DNA of 52,756 bases from Pseudomonadota bacterium (GTDB lineage: Bacteria > Myxococcota_A > UBA796 > SXON01), in contig JAUXTN010000161.1 of assembly GCA_030684355.1 (NCBI GenBank), forward strand, positions 1-52,756, read 5' to 3'. The first letter of the stretch is position 1. Each line of letters starts with the position of its first letter. Positions 16,920 through 25,153 of this stretch are shown here, piece after piece. Under the pieces are notes generated by a model. It saw only the letters and a program-made list of their open reading frames with translations, made no database searches and was not told the origin of the DNA. Made by a program: the position numbers and the translations under genes.

Positions 16920-18063
16920 CCGCCTCGTCGCCCTCCTCGCGCTGGTCGGCTGCACCGATCCCGCGGGCAAGGACGACACCGGCGGGCTCGCCGAGCCCGT
17001 GGCGCTTCCCGAGGACTGCTCCGCGCTCCCGCCCGGGAACGGCTTTCGGGTCGGCCCGGAGGACGCCAACAGCCTCCGCGAGACCCTCGCCACCGCGCCG
17101 CCCGGGGCCGTGTACCTCCTGGACGACGGCACCTACACGCTCACCGGTGGGGACGCCGCGCACAACCTCGCGGTCGCGCCGGGGGTCACGGTTCGGTCGG
17201 CCTCGGGGAACGCCGCCGCGGTCGTGCTCGAGGGCGGCTACGCCACGAACGAGCTCGTCACGCTGGGCGAGGGGGCGCTGCTCGCCGAGGTCACCGTGGC
17301 GCACGCCTTCGGCAACGGCGTGGCGATCCGCGGCGCGAACGACGCGCGAGTGTACGGCGTGGTCGTGGTGGACCCCGGAGAGGTAGGCGTGGCCGTCCTC
17401 CCCGAGCGCGGCGCCTACAGCGACGCCGCGGTGATCGGGTGCGTGACGGTCCGGCGCACGGAGCAGTGCGGGGTCGGCATCGACGGCGTGCAGACGGACG
17501 GCACGCGGGTCTACGGCGCCGCGATCGACGCCCCGGCGTGCGACGAGCCGGGCATCCGCTTCGCGACGGGCAGCCGCGACACGATCGTCGAGCGCAGCAC
17601 GATCACGACGCAGGGGCCCCTCGCGATCGCGCTGGGGCGCAGCGACTACGGGGAAGGGGAGGAGCGCGTCTACGCCGACGGCGCCTGCCCGGAGCGCACG
17701 CTCGTCGGGCACTACGGCGGCGGCGTCCGCAACGTGTTCGCGATCCGGGGCGGCATCCGCGTGGAGGACGCGTGCGGCGGGACCGTCGCGCACGCGTCGG
17801 TGTGGAACGGCGATCTCGCGTGGGCCTTCTCCGAGGACCTCGTCGTGGCCAACAACCTCGCGTTCGTCTCCGACGGCGGCGGCGCGACGATGAGCGGCAA
17901 CCTCGACCCCACCGTCGGCGACTTCGTGAACACCGAGAGCGACCTCCACCTCGCCGCCGGCAGCGCGGCGATCGACGCGGGCGCGCCCGTGGACGGTGTC
18001 ACCGAGGACATCGACGGGGATCCCCGCGATGCCCTGCCGGACGTGGGCGCGGACGAGCGCTGA
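16912..18063 (+). CDS. Right-handed beta-helix lipoprotein
   Basis: 383 residues from GTG 16912, with a short signal peptide and lipobox-like LVGC (Cys14) followed by an Asp/Thr linker. The body has repeated coils of a parallel beta-helix (GVAIRGANDARVYGVVVVD, GTRVYGAAIDA, GNLDPTVGDFVN). It ends GVTEDIDGDPRDALPDVGADE, the common C-terminal signature of secreted beta-helix proteins of the choice-of-anchor type. It is the last gene of the VKOR operon and overlaps the TlpA-like gene by 8 bp. It is probably displayed on the cell surface or in the periplasm; ligand unknown. Confidence 0.75.
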   Translation: MGSRLVALLALVGCTDPAGKDDTGGLAEPVALPEDCSALPPGNGFRVGPEDANSLRETLATAPPGAVYLLDDGTYTLTGGDAAHNLAVAPGVTVRSASGNAAAVVLEGGYATNELVTLGEGALLAEVTVAHAFGNGVAIRGANDARVYGVVVVDPGEVGVAVLPERGAYSDAAVIGCVTVRRTEQCGVGIDGVQTDGTRVYGAAIDAPACDEPGIRFATGSRDTIVERSTITTQGPLAIALGRSDYGEGEERVYADGACPERTLVGHYGGGVRNVFAIRGGIRVEDACGGTVAHASVWNGDLAWAFSEDLVVANNLAFVSDGGGATMSGNLDPTVGDFVNTESDLHLAAGSAAIDAGAPVDGVTEDIDGDPRDALPDVGADER

Positions 18064-18099
18064 CGCTTCCGGGCCGGGGGCGGTTCCGCGGATCGCTCC

Positions 18100-19521
18100 T
18101 CAGGCGTCGAGCGCGGCGGGCGCCACCACGAGGGTCCGCGCCTCGCTCAGCGCCTCGATGGACGCCCGGGCGTCGTTGGTGACGGGGCAGGCCCCCGCGG
18201 CGTCGCTGCTCGGCGTCTCGAGGCCGTTGGGGTGGCCGTTGTGGACGACCGAGCGCCCGTCGAGCTGCTCGAAGAGCCGCCACACCTTCGGGAGCGAGCG
18301 CGTGTAGATCCCCGTGTCCGAGCCCGGCCGCTGGCGGTTGACGCGGTCGATGGCCTCGTCGAGCGTCCGGTAGGGCTCCAGCACCACCACCGGCCCGGAA
18401 GAGGCGTCGTTCAGGAGGTCGGCGAGCTGGCCCTCGACGGCCACCACCGCGGGCGAGACGAGGTTCCCCGAGCGCTCTCCGCCCGTGACCCGCCGCGCGC
18501 CGATCGACTCGGCGCGCCGCAGCCACGTCGCGACGCGGGACACGCCGTCCGCATCGATCATCGGCCCGCAGATCACGTCGGCCCCGCCGGGGTCCCCGCG
18601 GGGGACGCGTGCCGCGGCCTCGGCGAAGCGGTCGCACACTTCGGCGTGGACCCGCTCGTGCACGAAGACCCGCTGGAGCGAGGTGTGGAGCTGGCCGGCA
18701 TGCGCGTACGTGTCCCGCGCGAGCGCGGGGATGGCGGCGTCGAGGTCGGCGTCGGGCTCGACCAGCATCGTGACGGGGACCTCGCGGTCGAAGGCGAGGC
18801 CGCGGCGGTTCGCCCGGGCGTGGATGCCCCAGGCGGCGCGCGCGCGCCCGGAGAACGTGACGGTGGCGAAGCGCGGGTCGGCCACGAGCCGGTCAGCCAC
18901 GGTGTCGTCGCAGGGCAGCACGGACAGGGCGTCGGGCGGCCACCCCGCCTCGAGCAGGGCGAGGCCGAGCGTGAGCGCGACCGAGGGGGTGCGGGAGCAG
19001 GGGCGGATGACGATGGGGCAGCCGGCAGCGACGGCGGCGCCGAGCTTGCGGGCCACGCCGAGCAGCGGCGACGCGAACGAGGTGAACGCGAGCGTGGGGC
19101 CGCGCGGGGCCGCGCGGGTCACGACGACACGAGCGCCCGGACCGGCACCGGGGTCGAGCCCCACGTCGTTCCGGAGCGCCTCGGTGGCGCACGCCTCGAG
19201 CGTGGACACGGCGCGGTCCACCTCCGCGCGGCCGAGCGTGACCGGCTTGCCGCCCTCGTCGCAGAGGAGCACCGCCAGCTCGTCGCGCAGGTCCCGCAGG
19301 GCGGCGGCGGTGTGGAGGAGCATGGCGGCACGCTGCCGTGCGGGGAGGCGCCGGGTGGTGGGGAAGGCCCCGATCGCGGCGCTCGCGGCCAGCCACGCCT
19401 CCACCGGGCCGGCTTGCGCCACGCGCGCCACCAGGCGCCCGTCCCAGGGCGCGTGGACGTCCACGAACGCGCTGGTCGACAAGAGGTGGCCCGCCAACAG
19501 AAACGAACGTTCAATCTTCAT
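18100..19521 (-). CDS. Aldehyde dehydrogenase family pseudoenzyme
   Basis: 473 residues, full length for an ALDH and recognisable throughout: the Rossmann region GAAVAAGCPIVIRPCSRTPS, VTFSGRARAAWG at the FTGS position, and the C-terminal SSGPVVVLEPYRTLDEAI. However, the nucleophile Cys in the GQxC motif is His279 (AGQLHTSLQRVF), the general-base Glu of LELGG is Ala243 (LAFDREVPV), and the conserved Glu-x-Phe before GP is AS-S. Catalysis by the usual mechanism is therefore impossible. It may bind NAD or act as a structural or regulatory subunit. ATG 19521 is the first after a frame of low-quality shadow sequence. It is divergent from gluQ by about 200 bp. Confidence 0.8.
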   Translation of the reverse strand: MKIERSFLLAGHLLSTSAFVDVHAPWDGRLVARVAQAGPVEAWLAASAAIGAFPTTRRLPARQRAAMLLHTAAALRDLRDELAVLLCDEGGKPVTLGRAEVDRAVSTLEACATEALRNDVGLDPGAGPGARVVVTRAAPRGPTLAFTSFASPLLGVARKLGAAVAAGCPIVIRPCSRTPSVALTLGLALLEAGWPPDALSVLPCDDTVADRLVADPRFATVTFSGRARAAWGIHARANRRGLAFDREVPVTMLVEPDADLDAAIPALARDTYAHAGQLHTSLQRVFVHERVHAEVCDRFAEAAARVPRGDPGGADVICGPMIDADGVSRVATWLRRAESIGARRVTGGERSGNLVSPAVVAVEGQLADLLNDASSGPVVVLEPYRTLDEAIDRVNRQRPGSDTGIYTRSLPKVWRLFEQLDGRSVVHNGHPNGLETPSSDAAGACPVTNDARASIEALSEARTLVVAPAALDA

Positions 19522-19722
19522 GAGTTTCGATTTATCCTCGCCCGTGCCCGGCCGGTCGGGGGGGAGGGGGTGCTCAGGGGGGGGGCGCCCTCCACAAACC
19601 AACGGTGGCACACGGAGTTGTGGAAGAAAGCCGGTTTTCCATAGGCGGGGGGACGTGAGCTGCCTCACCGAACCGGAGGACGTTACGAAGAGACCCCTTG
19701 ATGCCCACGAAGGGCCGCCCCT
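19522..19722. promoter_or_regulatory. Divergent intergenic region between the ALDH-like gene and gluQ
   Basis: About 200 bp without a gene. The AT-rich GGATAAATC just before the ALDH-like start (minus strand) is a possible -10. Facing gluQ, TTGTGG (19618-19623) and CATAGG (19640-19645) with a 16-base gap make a weak promoter. They overlap an imperfect palindrome TGGAAGAAAGCCGGTTTTCC (19621-19640), which could be an operator. A GC-rich run of G (19558-19586) has no evident role. Confidence 0.3.
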
Positions 19723-20547
19723 GTGCCTCTCCTGCCCCCGGTGGGCCGCCTGGCCCCCACCCCCTCTGGACTCCTCCACCTCGGAAACGCGCTCGCGTTC
19801 GGGGCCGCGTGGCTCTCCGCGCGCGGCGCGGGCGGGCGGGTCCTGCTCCGGGTGGAGGACCTCGACCGGGGGCGCGCGCGCGACCTCGTGGCGGATGCTC
19901 AGCGCGCAGACCTGCGCTGGCTCGGCCTCGACTGGGACGCGGAGGTGACGCCGCAGTCACGCCGCGCCTACCCCATCGACGCGATCCCCACCTACCGGTG
20001 CACCTGCAACCGCGCGGCCCGCCTCGCGCGCCTGTGCACCTGTCGCGCGGCCCGGCACGCGGAAGGGGTGTGGCGGTACCGGACCCCTCCGGGGGAGGTC
20101 GCGTTCGTCGACCGTGCCCGGGGGCCCTGCCGCGTCGCCCCCGAGGACGACCCGGTGGTGATGCGCGCGGACGGCGAGGCCGCCTACCCGCTCGCCGTGG
20201 TGGTGGACGACGCCCGGGACGGCGTCACGGAGGTCGTGCGCGGGGCCGACCTCCTCGACGCCACCGCGGTCCAGGTGCGCCTCTACGAGGCGATGGGGCT
20301 CGTCCCGCCGACATGGCTCCACGTCCCGGTGCTGCTCGGCCCGGACGGGCGCAAGCTGTCGAAGTCCCACGGGAGCACGGGGATCGGCGCGCTGCGCGAC
20401 GCGGGGTACACGCCGGAGCGGATCTGGTCCCTGCTCCTCCCGCTCCTCGGCCTCCCGCCCGGTCCGTTGGAGCACGCGCGCCTCGATCCCGCGCGGATCC
20501 CCCCGGGTCCGTTCGTGGTCGGGGAGGACGGCCGCATCCGGTCGTGA
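19723..20547 (+). CDS. gluQ: Glutamyl-Q tRNA(Asp) synthetase
   Basis: 274 residues; a truncated GluRS-like enzyme that ligates glutamate to the queuosine base of tRNA-Asp. The HIGH-like motif is LLHLGN near residue 20, the KMSKS motif is KLSKSHG (about 212-218), and the Cys-x-Cys...Cys-x-Cys zinc site is CTCNRAARLARLCTC (about 92-106). There is no anticodon-binding domain, which separates it from true GluRS. GTG 19723 was used; GTG 19741, six codons later, would also fit (start MGRLAPTPSG). The next gene starts 33 bp downstream. Confidence 0.9.
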   Translation: MPLLPPVGRLAPTPSGLLHLGNALAFGAAWLSARGAGGRVLLRVEDLDRGRARDLVADAQRADLRWLGLDWDAEVTPQSRRAYPIDAIPTYRCTCNRAARLARLCTCRAARHAEGVWRYRTPPGEVAFVDRARGPCRVAPEDDPVVMRADGEAAYPLAVVVDDARDGVTEVVRGADLLDATAVQVRLYEAMGLVPPTWLHVPVLLGPDGRKLSKSHGSTGIGALRDAGYTPERIWSLLLPLLGLPPGPLEHARLDPARIPPGPFVVGEDGRIRS

Positions 20548-20579
20548 CGGGCTACGTTCGCGGGCTCGGAGTGCCCGCC

Positions 20580-21314
20580 ATGTCCGCCACCTTCTCTACC
20601 GCCATCGTCGTCGGCGCCTCGTCGGGTATCGGCGAGGCCATGGTGCGCAAGCTCGCCGCGGGCGGCACCCGCGTGGCCGCCGTCGCGCGTCGGCAGGGCG
20701 AGCTCGACCGCATCGCCGCCGCCGCGGGGGGGAACGTCCTCCCGTTCGCGCACGACGTCCGCGACTACGACGCCACGCCCGCGCTGTTCGCCCGCATCGT
20801 CGCGGAGCTCGGCGGGTGCGATCTCATCGTCTACAACGCCGGGGTGATGCCGCGGGTCGAGGAGAGCGAGTACGACTTCGGGAAGGACCGCGAGATGATC
20901 GAGGTCAACCTGCTCGCCGGCATGTGCTGGCTCGACCTCGCGGCCGCCCACATGGAGGCCCAGCGCAAGGGCACCATCTGCGGGATCTCCAGCGTCGCGG
21001 GGGACCGCGGGCGCCGCGGGAACCCGGCGTACCACACGTCGAAGGCGGGGATGAGCACCTACCTCGAGGCCCTGCGCAACCGGCTCTCCCGCTACGGCGT
21101 GCGCGTCGTCACCGTGAAGCCGGGCCCGGTGGACACGCCGATGACCAAGGGGCTGAAGCTCCCGCTCATGATCGGGGTCGACCAGGCGGCGGACGGGGCG
21201 TTGGCGCTCATGCGGTCGGGCGCGAGCGAGGGCTACGTGCCGGCGATCTGGGGCCCGATCATGTGGGTCATCCGCAACGTCCCGTCGACGATCTTCCGGC
21301 GCACCAACATCTGA
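20580..21314 (+). CDS. Short-chain dehydrogenase/reductase
   Basis: 244 residues from ATG 20580 with CGGAG nine bases upstream. Classical SDR: cofactor motif VVGASSGIGEAM, NAG at YNAGVMPR, and the catalytic set Ser (GISSVAG), Tyr and Lys in YHTSK. The C-terminus is short, ending SPT-like FRRTNI after a hydrophobic segment (IWGPIMWVIRNV) that could contact a membrane. NADP preference is suggested by the Arg pair AVARRQGE after strand 2. The substrate is unknown; members of this group often reduce lipid or steroid-like ketones. Confidence 0.85.
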   Translation: MSATFSTAIVVGASSGIGEAMVRKLAAGGTRVAAVARRQGELDRIAAAAGGNVLPFAHDVRDYDATPALFARIVAELGGCDLIVYNAGVMPRVEESEYDFGKDREMIEVNLLAGMCWLDLAAAHMEAQRKGTICGISSVAGDRGRRGNPAYHTSKAGMSTYLEALRNRLSRYGVRVVTVKPGPVDTPMTKGLKLPLMIGVDQAADGALALMRSGASEGYVPAIWGPIMWVIRNVPSTIFRRTNI

Positions 21315-21538
21315 GGACGCCGCGCCCGCGCTGCCATGCCCGTCATCGCCCCGACCGCGGGCGTGCCCTCGGGGGACGAACTTGGTAGCTTGCACCCGGA
21401 TCGTGTGGCTTCGTCTGCCGGCACGCCCCTTCGCAGGTAACTGTTCGTCGCGCGGCTTTCGCGGGGCTTCCGTTGTGGCACCGAAGCCGGGTATCCTCAA
21501 TAGAGTATGTCCGGTCCCCGCACGCCTGGAGCTCCCCC

Positions 21539-23116
21539 ATGTATCCATCGACGACCGACCTCGATGCTCGGCTGGCAACAGGCCTGGAGGACGAAGGCCG
21601 GCGGCGCATAGCCGATATCGAGAGCTTGTTGGGGGCGATCGAGCGGATGGGGGAGTGGCGGAGCACGCCGGTGCCGGAGGAGCTCCGCGCCCTCATCGTG
21701 GAGCAGCAGCGGGATCGCGCGATGGCGGTCGTCGAGCTCCTCGCGGGCTGGCGGCGTCTCGGGGGCAGCCTGGCGCTCCTCGCGGAGGGGGGGGCCCTCG
21801 CCGAACACGCGCCCGCGACCTCACGGCACCACGAACCGGACGAGCCCGCCCGGATCGTCGCCCTGCCCCTGCGCGAGGAGCCGCTCGAGGACGACGCCCC
21901 CACCGAGCGGATCGCCAACGGCCGCCTCCCGCCTGTCGCACCGGGCCTCGCCTCGCCGGCGCACGCGCTCGGCTCCGCCGTCCTGGTCGCGCCGGCCCTG
22001 GCCCCCGTGAACCTCGCCTCCGCCAACGCGCTCGCCGGCCTGAAGGCGCACGTCGAAGGCGGGGGTGGGTTCCGCGTACAGGCCCCGCCGACGGACTGGC
22101 CGGTGCGCCTCGCCGAGCAGCTGAACGAGCTGTTGCCCGCACGCGAGCCCGAGCCGGACCTGCTCGCCGTGCTCCGCGTGGTCGACGCCCTGGAGAAGTG
22201 GAAGCTCCTGCCGCCCGAGGTGCAGGCCACGCTCGTCGGCCTCCTCGCGGCTCGGCTCCGCGCCCTCCAGGAGCATCCGGGCCTCCTCGCCGATCGCCGC
22301 GTCGACTTCGCGTTCGGCTCGCTCTCCGCCTACGTCAAGCGGGCGCGGCCCGGGTTCGTGTACGGGCTGGCCCGGTGGCACCAGCCCAATCGCGGCACGT
22401 GGGAGGCGGATGCCGAGGCCCTCTACGAGCGGCTCGCCGCCATGGTCCCCGCGCCGGTCGAGGCCGAGCCGAACATCCAGCGGAAGCTCGAGGTGATCGA
22501 GGGGCTCGTCCGCGAGGCCGACATCTGCCCCGAGGAGGCCCGCTCGGCGGTCGCTGCCCAGCTCCGGCGCGAGGTGCTCTCGGCCTTCTCGATGGGCCTG
22601 CAGGCGCGCAACCCGCGGCTGGTGCGGATCCTGGCCCCCGTTTCCGACCAGTTCGAGGGCTCGGAGTTCCGGTCCTTGCGCCGGGCCATCCGCGACGACG
22701 CCGACGCCAGCCGAGAAGAGGAGGCCGGGGAGACCGGTGTCGAGGAAGCCCACATCCCCGCCGACTGGGCGTGGTGGGGCTTCACCCGCGGCCAGCGCGC
22801 GCTCCTTGTCGGGGGAGACCCCCGCGAGCCGAACCGCCTCCGGCTCGAGGCCGCCTTCGGCTTCGCGGAGCTGGAGTGGGTCGGCGCCGAGTACAAGCGG
22901 AACAACCTGCACAGCGTACGGGACCGCGTGCGCTCCGGCCGCACGGACCTCGTCATCCTCCTCACCCGCTTCACCGGCCACGACGCCGACCAGATCATCA
23001 TCCCGGCGTGCCGGGAAATGAACATCGGCTTTGTCTGCGTGCCCCACGGCTACGGGGTCGTGCGCGTCCGGCAGGCGATCGAGCGGTTCCTCGACCCCGA
23101 AGAGCGCCGCCGGTAG
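21539..23116 (+). CDS. DUF2325-domain protein with long N-terminal region
   Basis: 525 residues. The C-terminal 110 residues fit a DUF2325 domain: ALLVGGDPREPNRLRLE, then a strand before RRNNL-like KRNNLHSVRDRV, DLVILLTRFTGHDADQIIIPACR, and FVCVPHGYGV. The N-terminal 400 residues are helical and rich in Leu, Glu and Arg, with several ALxxLL stretches, and were not recognised. DUF2325 proteins are linked to oxygen or metal sensing in some bacteria, but no function follows here. ATG 21539 has GGAG eight bases upstream. The 224 bp upstream of it hold no other gene; no consensus promoter was seen there. Confidence 0.65.
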   Translation: MYPSTTDLDARLATGLEDEGRRRIADIESLLGAIERMGEWRSTPVPEELRALIVEQQRDRAMAVVELLAGWRRLGGSLALLAEGGALAEHAPATSRHHEPDEPARIVALPLREEPLEDDAPTERIANGRLPPVAPGLASPAHALGSAVLVAPALAPVNLASANALAGLKAHVEGGGGFRVQAPPTDWPVRLAEQLNELLPAREPEPDLLAVLRVVDALEKWKLLPPEVQATLVGLLAARLRALQEHPGLLADRRVDFAFGSLSAYVKRARPGFVYGLARWHQPNRGTWEADAEALYERLAAMVPAPVEAEPNIQRKLEVIEGLVREADICPEEARSAVAAQLRREVLSAFSMGLQARNPRLVRILAPVSDQFEGSEFRSLRRAIRDDADASREEEAGETGVEEAHIPADWAWWGFTRGQRALLVGGDPREPNRLRLEAAFGFAELEWVGAEYKRNNLHSVRDRVRSGRTDLVILLTRFTGHDADQIIIPACREMNIGFVCVPHGYGVVRVRQAIERFLDPEERRR

Positions 23117-23133
23117 CGCCGCCCCGGCGGCAC

Positions 23134-23892
23134 CTACGACAGGAACGGCTTCCGGTCCGCCAGCGGCGGGAACGTGCGCCGTGCCTCCGCGATCGCGGCG
23201 GGGTCGATGTCCACGACGAGCACGGCCTCTTGCGAGGAGGCCTCCACGAGCGCCTCGCCCCAGGGGTCCACGGCGACGGACTGCCCGCTGTAGGACAGTC
23301 CACCGCCCTGGCCGACCCGGTTGACCCCGAGCACGAACGCCTGGTTCTCGATGGCGCGCGCACGGAGGAGGGTGGACCAGTGGTGGCGCCGCCGCTCGGG
23401 CCAGCTCGCGATGACGACGTAGGCGTCGGTGTCGTCCGCCGTCGCCCGGAACGGCTCGGGAAAGCGCAGGTCGTAGCAGATGAACGGGGTGATCCGGAGG
23501 CCCTCGACCGTCCACCGGGCCACGCGGTCGCCGGCGACGTAGTGCTTGTTCTCGTCGCCGAAGGAGAACGGGTGGATCTTGGTGTAGCGCTGGATCGCGC
23601 CGTCGGGGGAGACCAGCGCCGCGACGTTCCGCGGCCCGGGCACCTGCGGCACGCCCGCGAGGATCCACATCCCCAGGCCCTCGGCGGCTTCCCGCAGGAA
23701 CGTCTCGGTCGGGCCCTCCTCCGGCTCGGCGACTTTTGCGGGGTCCATCGAGAAGCCCGACGAGAACATCTCCGGCAGCACGGCGAGGCGCGCGCCCATC
23801 GCGGCGGCCTCCCGCAGGCGGCGGTCGGCGCGGAGGTGGTTCTCGCGGGCGTCCTCCCAGGCGAGATCGAGCTGAATCAAGGCGACGCGCAC
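23134..23892 (-). CDS. Omega-amidase, nitrilase superfamily (YafV-type)
   Basis: 252 residues from GTG 23892, one base after the aminotransferase stop. The nitrilase catalytic triad is present: Glu in LAVLPEMFSSGF, Lys in YTKIHPFSFG, Cys in ITPFICYDLRFPE. FSFGDENKHYVAGD is typical of the omega-amidase group, which hydrolyses 2-oxoglutaramate or 2-oxosuccinamate. Next to an aminotransferase of the glutamine/methionine type it completes the glutaminase-II or methionine-salvage route: the transaminase yields alpha-ketoglutaramate, which this enzyme hydrolyses to 2-oxoglutarate and ammonia. Confidence 0.87.
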   Translation of the reverse strand: MRVALIQLDLAWEDARENHLRADRRLREAAAMGARLAVLPEMFSSGFSMDPAKVAEPEEGPTETFLREAAEGLGMWILAGVPQVPGPRNVAALVSPDGAIQRYTKIHPFSFGDENKHYVAGDRVARWTVEGLRITPFICYDLRFPEPFRATADDTDAYVVIASWPERRRHHWSTLLRARAIENQAFVLGVNRVGQGGGLSYSGQSVAVDPWGEALVEASSQEAVLVVDIDPAAIAEARRTFPPLADRKPFLS

Positions 23893-23893
23893 G

Positions 23894-25096
23894 CTACGAC
23901 TCCCGGGAGGTGGGCGAGAGCACCTCGAGCCGCGCCACCGCGGCGCGCAGGGTCTCTTCGCGCTTGCAGAACGCGAAGCGCACGTAGGATCGTCCGTGCT
24001 CCGGGTGGACGTAGAACACGCTCGGCGGGATCACCGCGACGCCCACGTCGATGAGGTGCTTGGTGAACGCGATGTCGTCCTTGAAGGGGGCCCCGGCGCC
24101 GTCGGCGAACCGCCCGAAGCCCGCGCACGCGAAGTAGGTGCCGGCGGGCGGGAGGAGGTCGAACCCGATGCGCGCGAGCTCGCCGACGAGCAGGTCGCGC
24201 TTCTCCCGGTAGTCCGCCGTGAGCTGGCGGTAGAAGGCCGGGGGCGCGTCGATCGCGGCGACGGCCGCGTGCTGGAGCGGCGTGGCGGTGGCGAACGTGA
24301 TGAACTGGTGCGCCGAGCGGATGGCGAACGTGAGGTCGGGCGGAGCGGCGGCCCAGCCGATCTTCCAGCCGGTGAGGGAGAAGGTCTTCCCCAGGCTCGA
24401 GATGGTGACGGTGCGGGCGCGCATGCCGGCGATCGTCGCCATCGGGATGTGCTCGCCATCGAAGACGAGGTGCTCGTAGACCTCGTCCGAGACGCAGACG
24501 ACGTCGTGCTCCTCGCACAGCCCCGCCAGGAACTCGAGCTCGTCGCGGCTGAACACCTTCCCGGTCGGATTGTGGGGCGAGTTGAGGAGGAGCACGCGGG
24601 TGCGCGGCCCGAACAGCGCCCGCACGGCGTCGCGGTCGAAGCTCCAGGCCGGCCCGTCGCCGCCCGGGGTGCGCAGCGTCGCGACGCGCGGGATGGCGCC
24701 CGCCATGTACACGCTGGCCCGGTACGAGTCGTAGAACGGCTCGAACATCACGACCTCGTCGCCCACGTCGGTCAGGCCCTGGAGGGTCGCGAAGATGGCC
24801 TCCGTGGCGCCGGAGGTGACGGTGATCTCGGTGTCGCCGTCGTAGACGAGGCCGTAGTCGCGCAGGTACTTGCGAGCGAGCGCGGCGTTGAGCGGCGGGA
24901 TGCCGGACATCCGCGCATATTGCCCGTGCCCGGCCCGGATGGCGGCGACCGCGGCGTCCTTCACGAACTCCGGCCCGTCGAAGTCCGGGAATCCCTGGGC
25001 GAGGTTGATGGCGCCGCGCTCGTTCGCGAGCCGCGTCATCTCCGTGAAGATCGTGGTGCCGAAGCCGGTGAGCTTGCGGGAGAGGCGGTCGTGCAT
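23894..25096 (-). CDS. PLP-dependent aminotransferase (methionine/glutamine/kynurenine type)
   Basis: 400 residues, fold type I. NSPHNPTGKVFSRDEL and the Schiff-base Lys in ISSLGKTFSLTGWKIGW are intact; INLAQGFPDFDGP near the N-terminus is characteristic of the YbdL/KAT (glutamine transaminase K) group. RFAFCKREETL near the C-terminus carries the carboxylate-binding Arg. Together with the adjoining omega-amidase it should use glutamine as amino donor to an oxo acid such as 4-methylthio-2-oxobutanoate. ATG 25096 (MHDRLSRKL) was chosen; the open frame extends upstream but is shadow of the cyclase gene. Confidence 0.88.
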   Translation of the reverse strand: MHDRLSRKLTGFGTTIFTEMTRLANERGAINLAQGFPDFDGPEFVKDAAVAAIRAGHGQYARMSGIPPLNAALARKYLRDYGLVYDGDTEITVTSGATEAIFATLQGLTDVGDEVVMFEPFYDSYRASVYMAGAIPRVATLRTPGGDGPAWSFDRDAVRALFGPRTRVLLLNSPHNPTGKVFSRDELEFLAGLCEEHDVVCVSDEVYEHLVFDGEHIPMATIAGMRARTVTISSLGKTFSLTGWKIGWAAAPPDLTFAIRSAHQFITFATATPLQHAAVAAIDAPPAFYRQLTADYREKRDLLVGELARIGFDLLPPAGTYFACAGFGRFADGAGAPFKDDIAFTKHLIDVGVAVIPPSVFYVHPEHGRSYVRFAFCKREETLRAAVARLEVLSPTSRES

Positions 25097-25153
25097 CCCG
25101 GGAAGGTATTCCGGAGGGCGCGCGCCCGAGATAGCCGGGCATGCGAGGCGCCC

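Noticed and set aside
18100..19521. Functional aldehyde dehydrogenase
   Set aside because: The catalytic Cys and Glu are both replaced.
21470..21500. Sigma-54 promoter (TGGCAC box) before the DUF2325 gene
   Set aside because: TGGCAC is present but no GC-containing TTGC box occurs at the required spacing.
23996..25153. Large forward open frame opposite the aminotransferase
   Set aside because: Its composition is that of an antisense shadow; only the part from GTG 25154 resembles a protein family.
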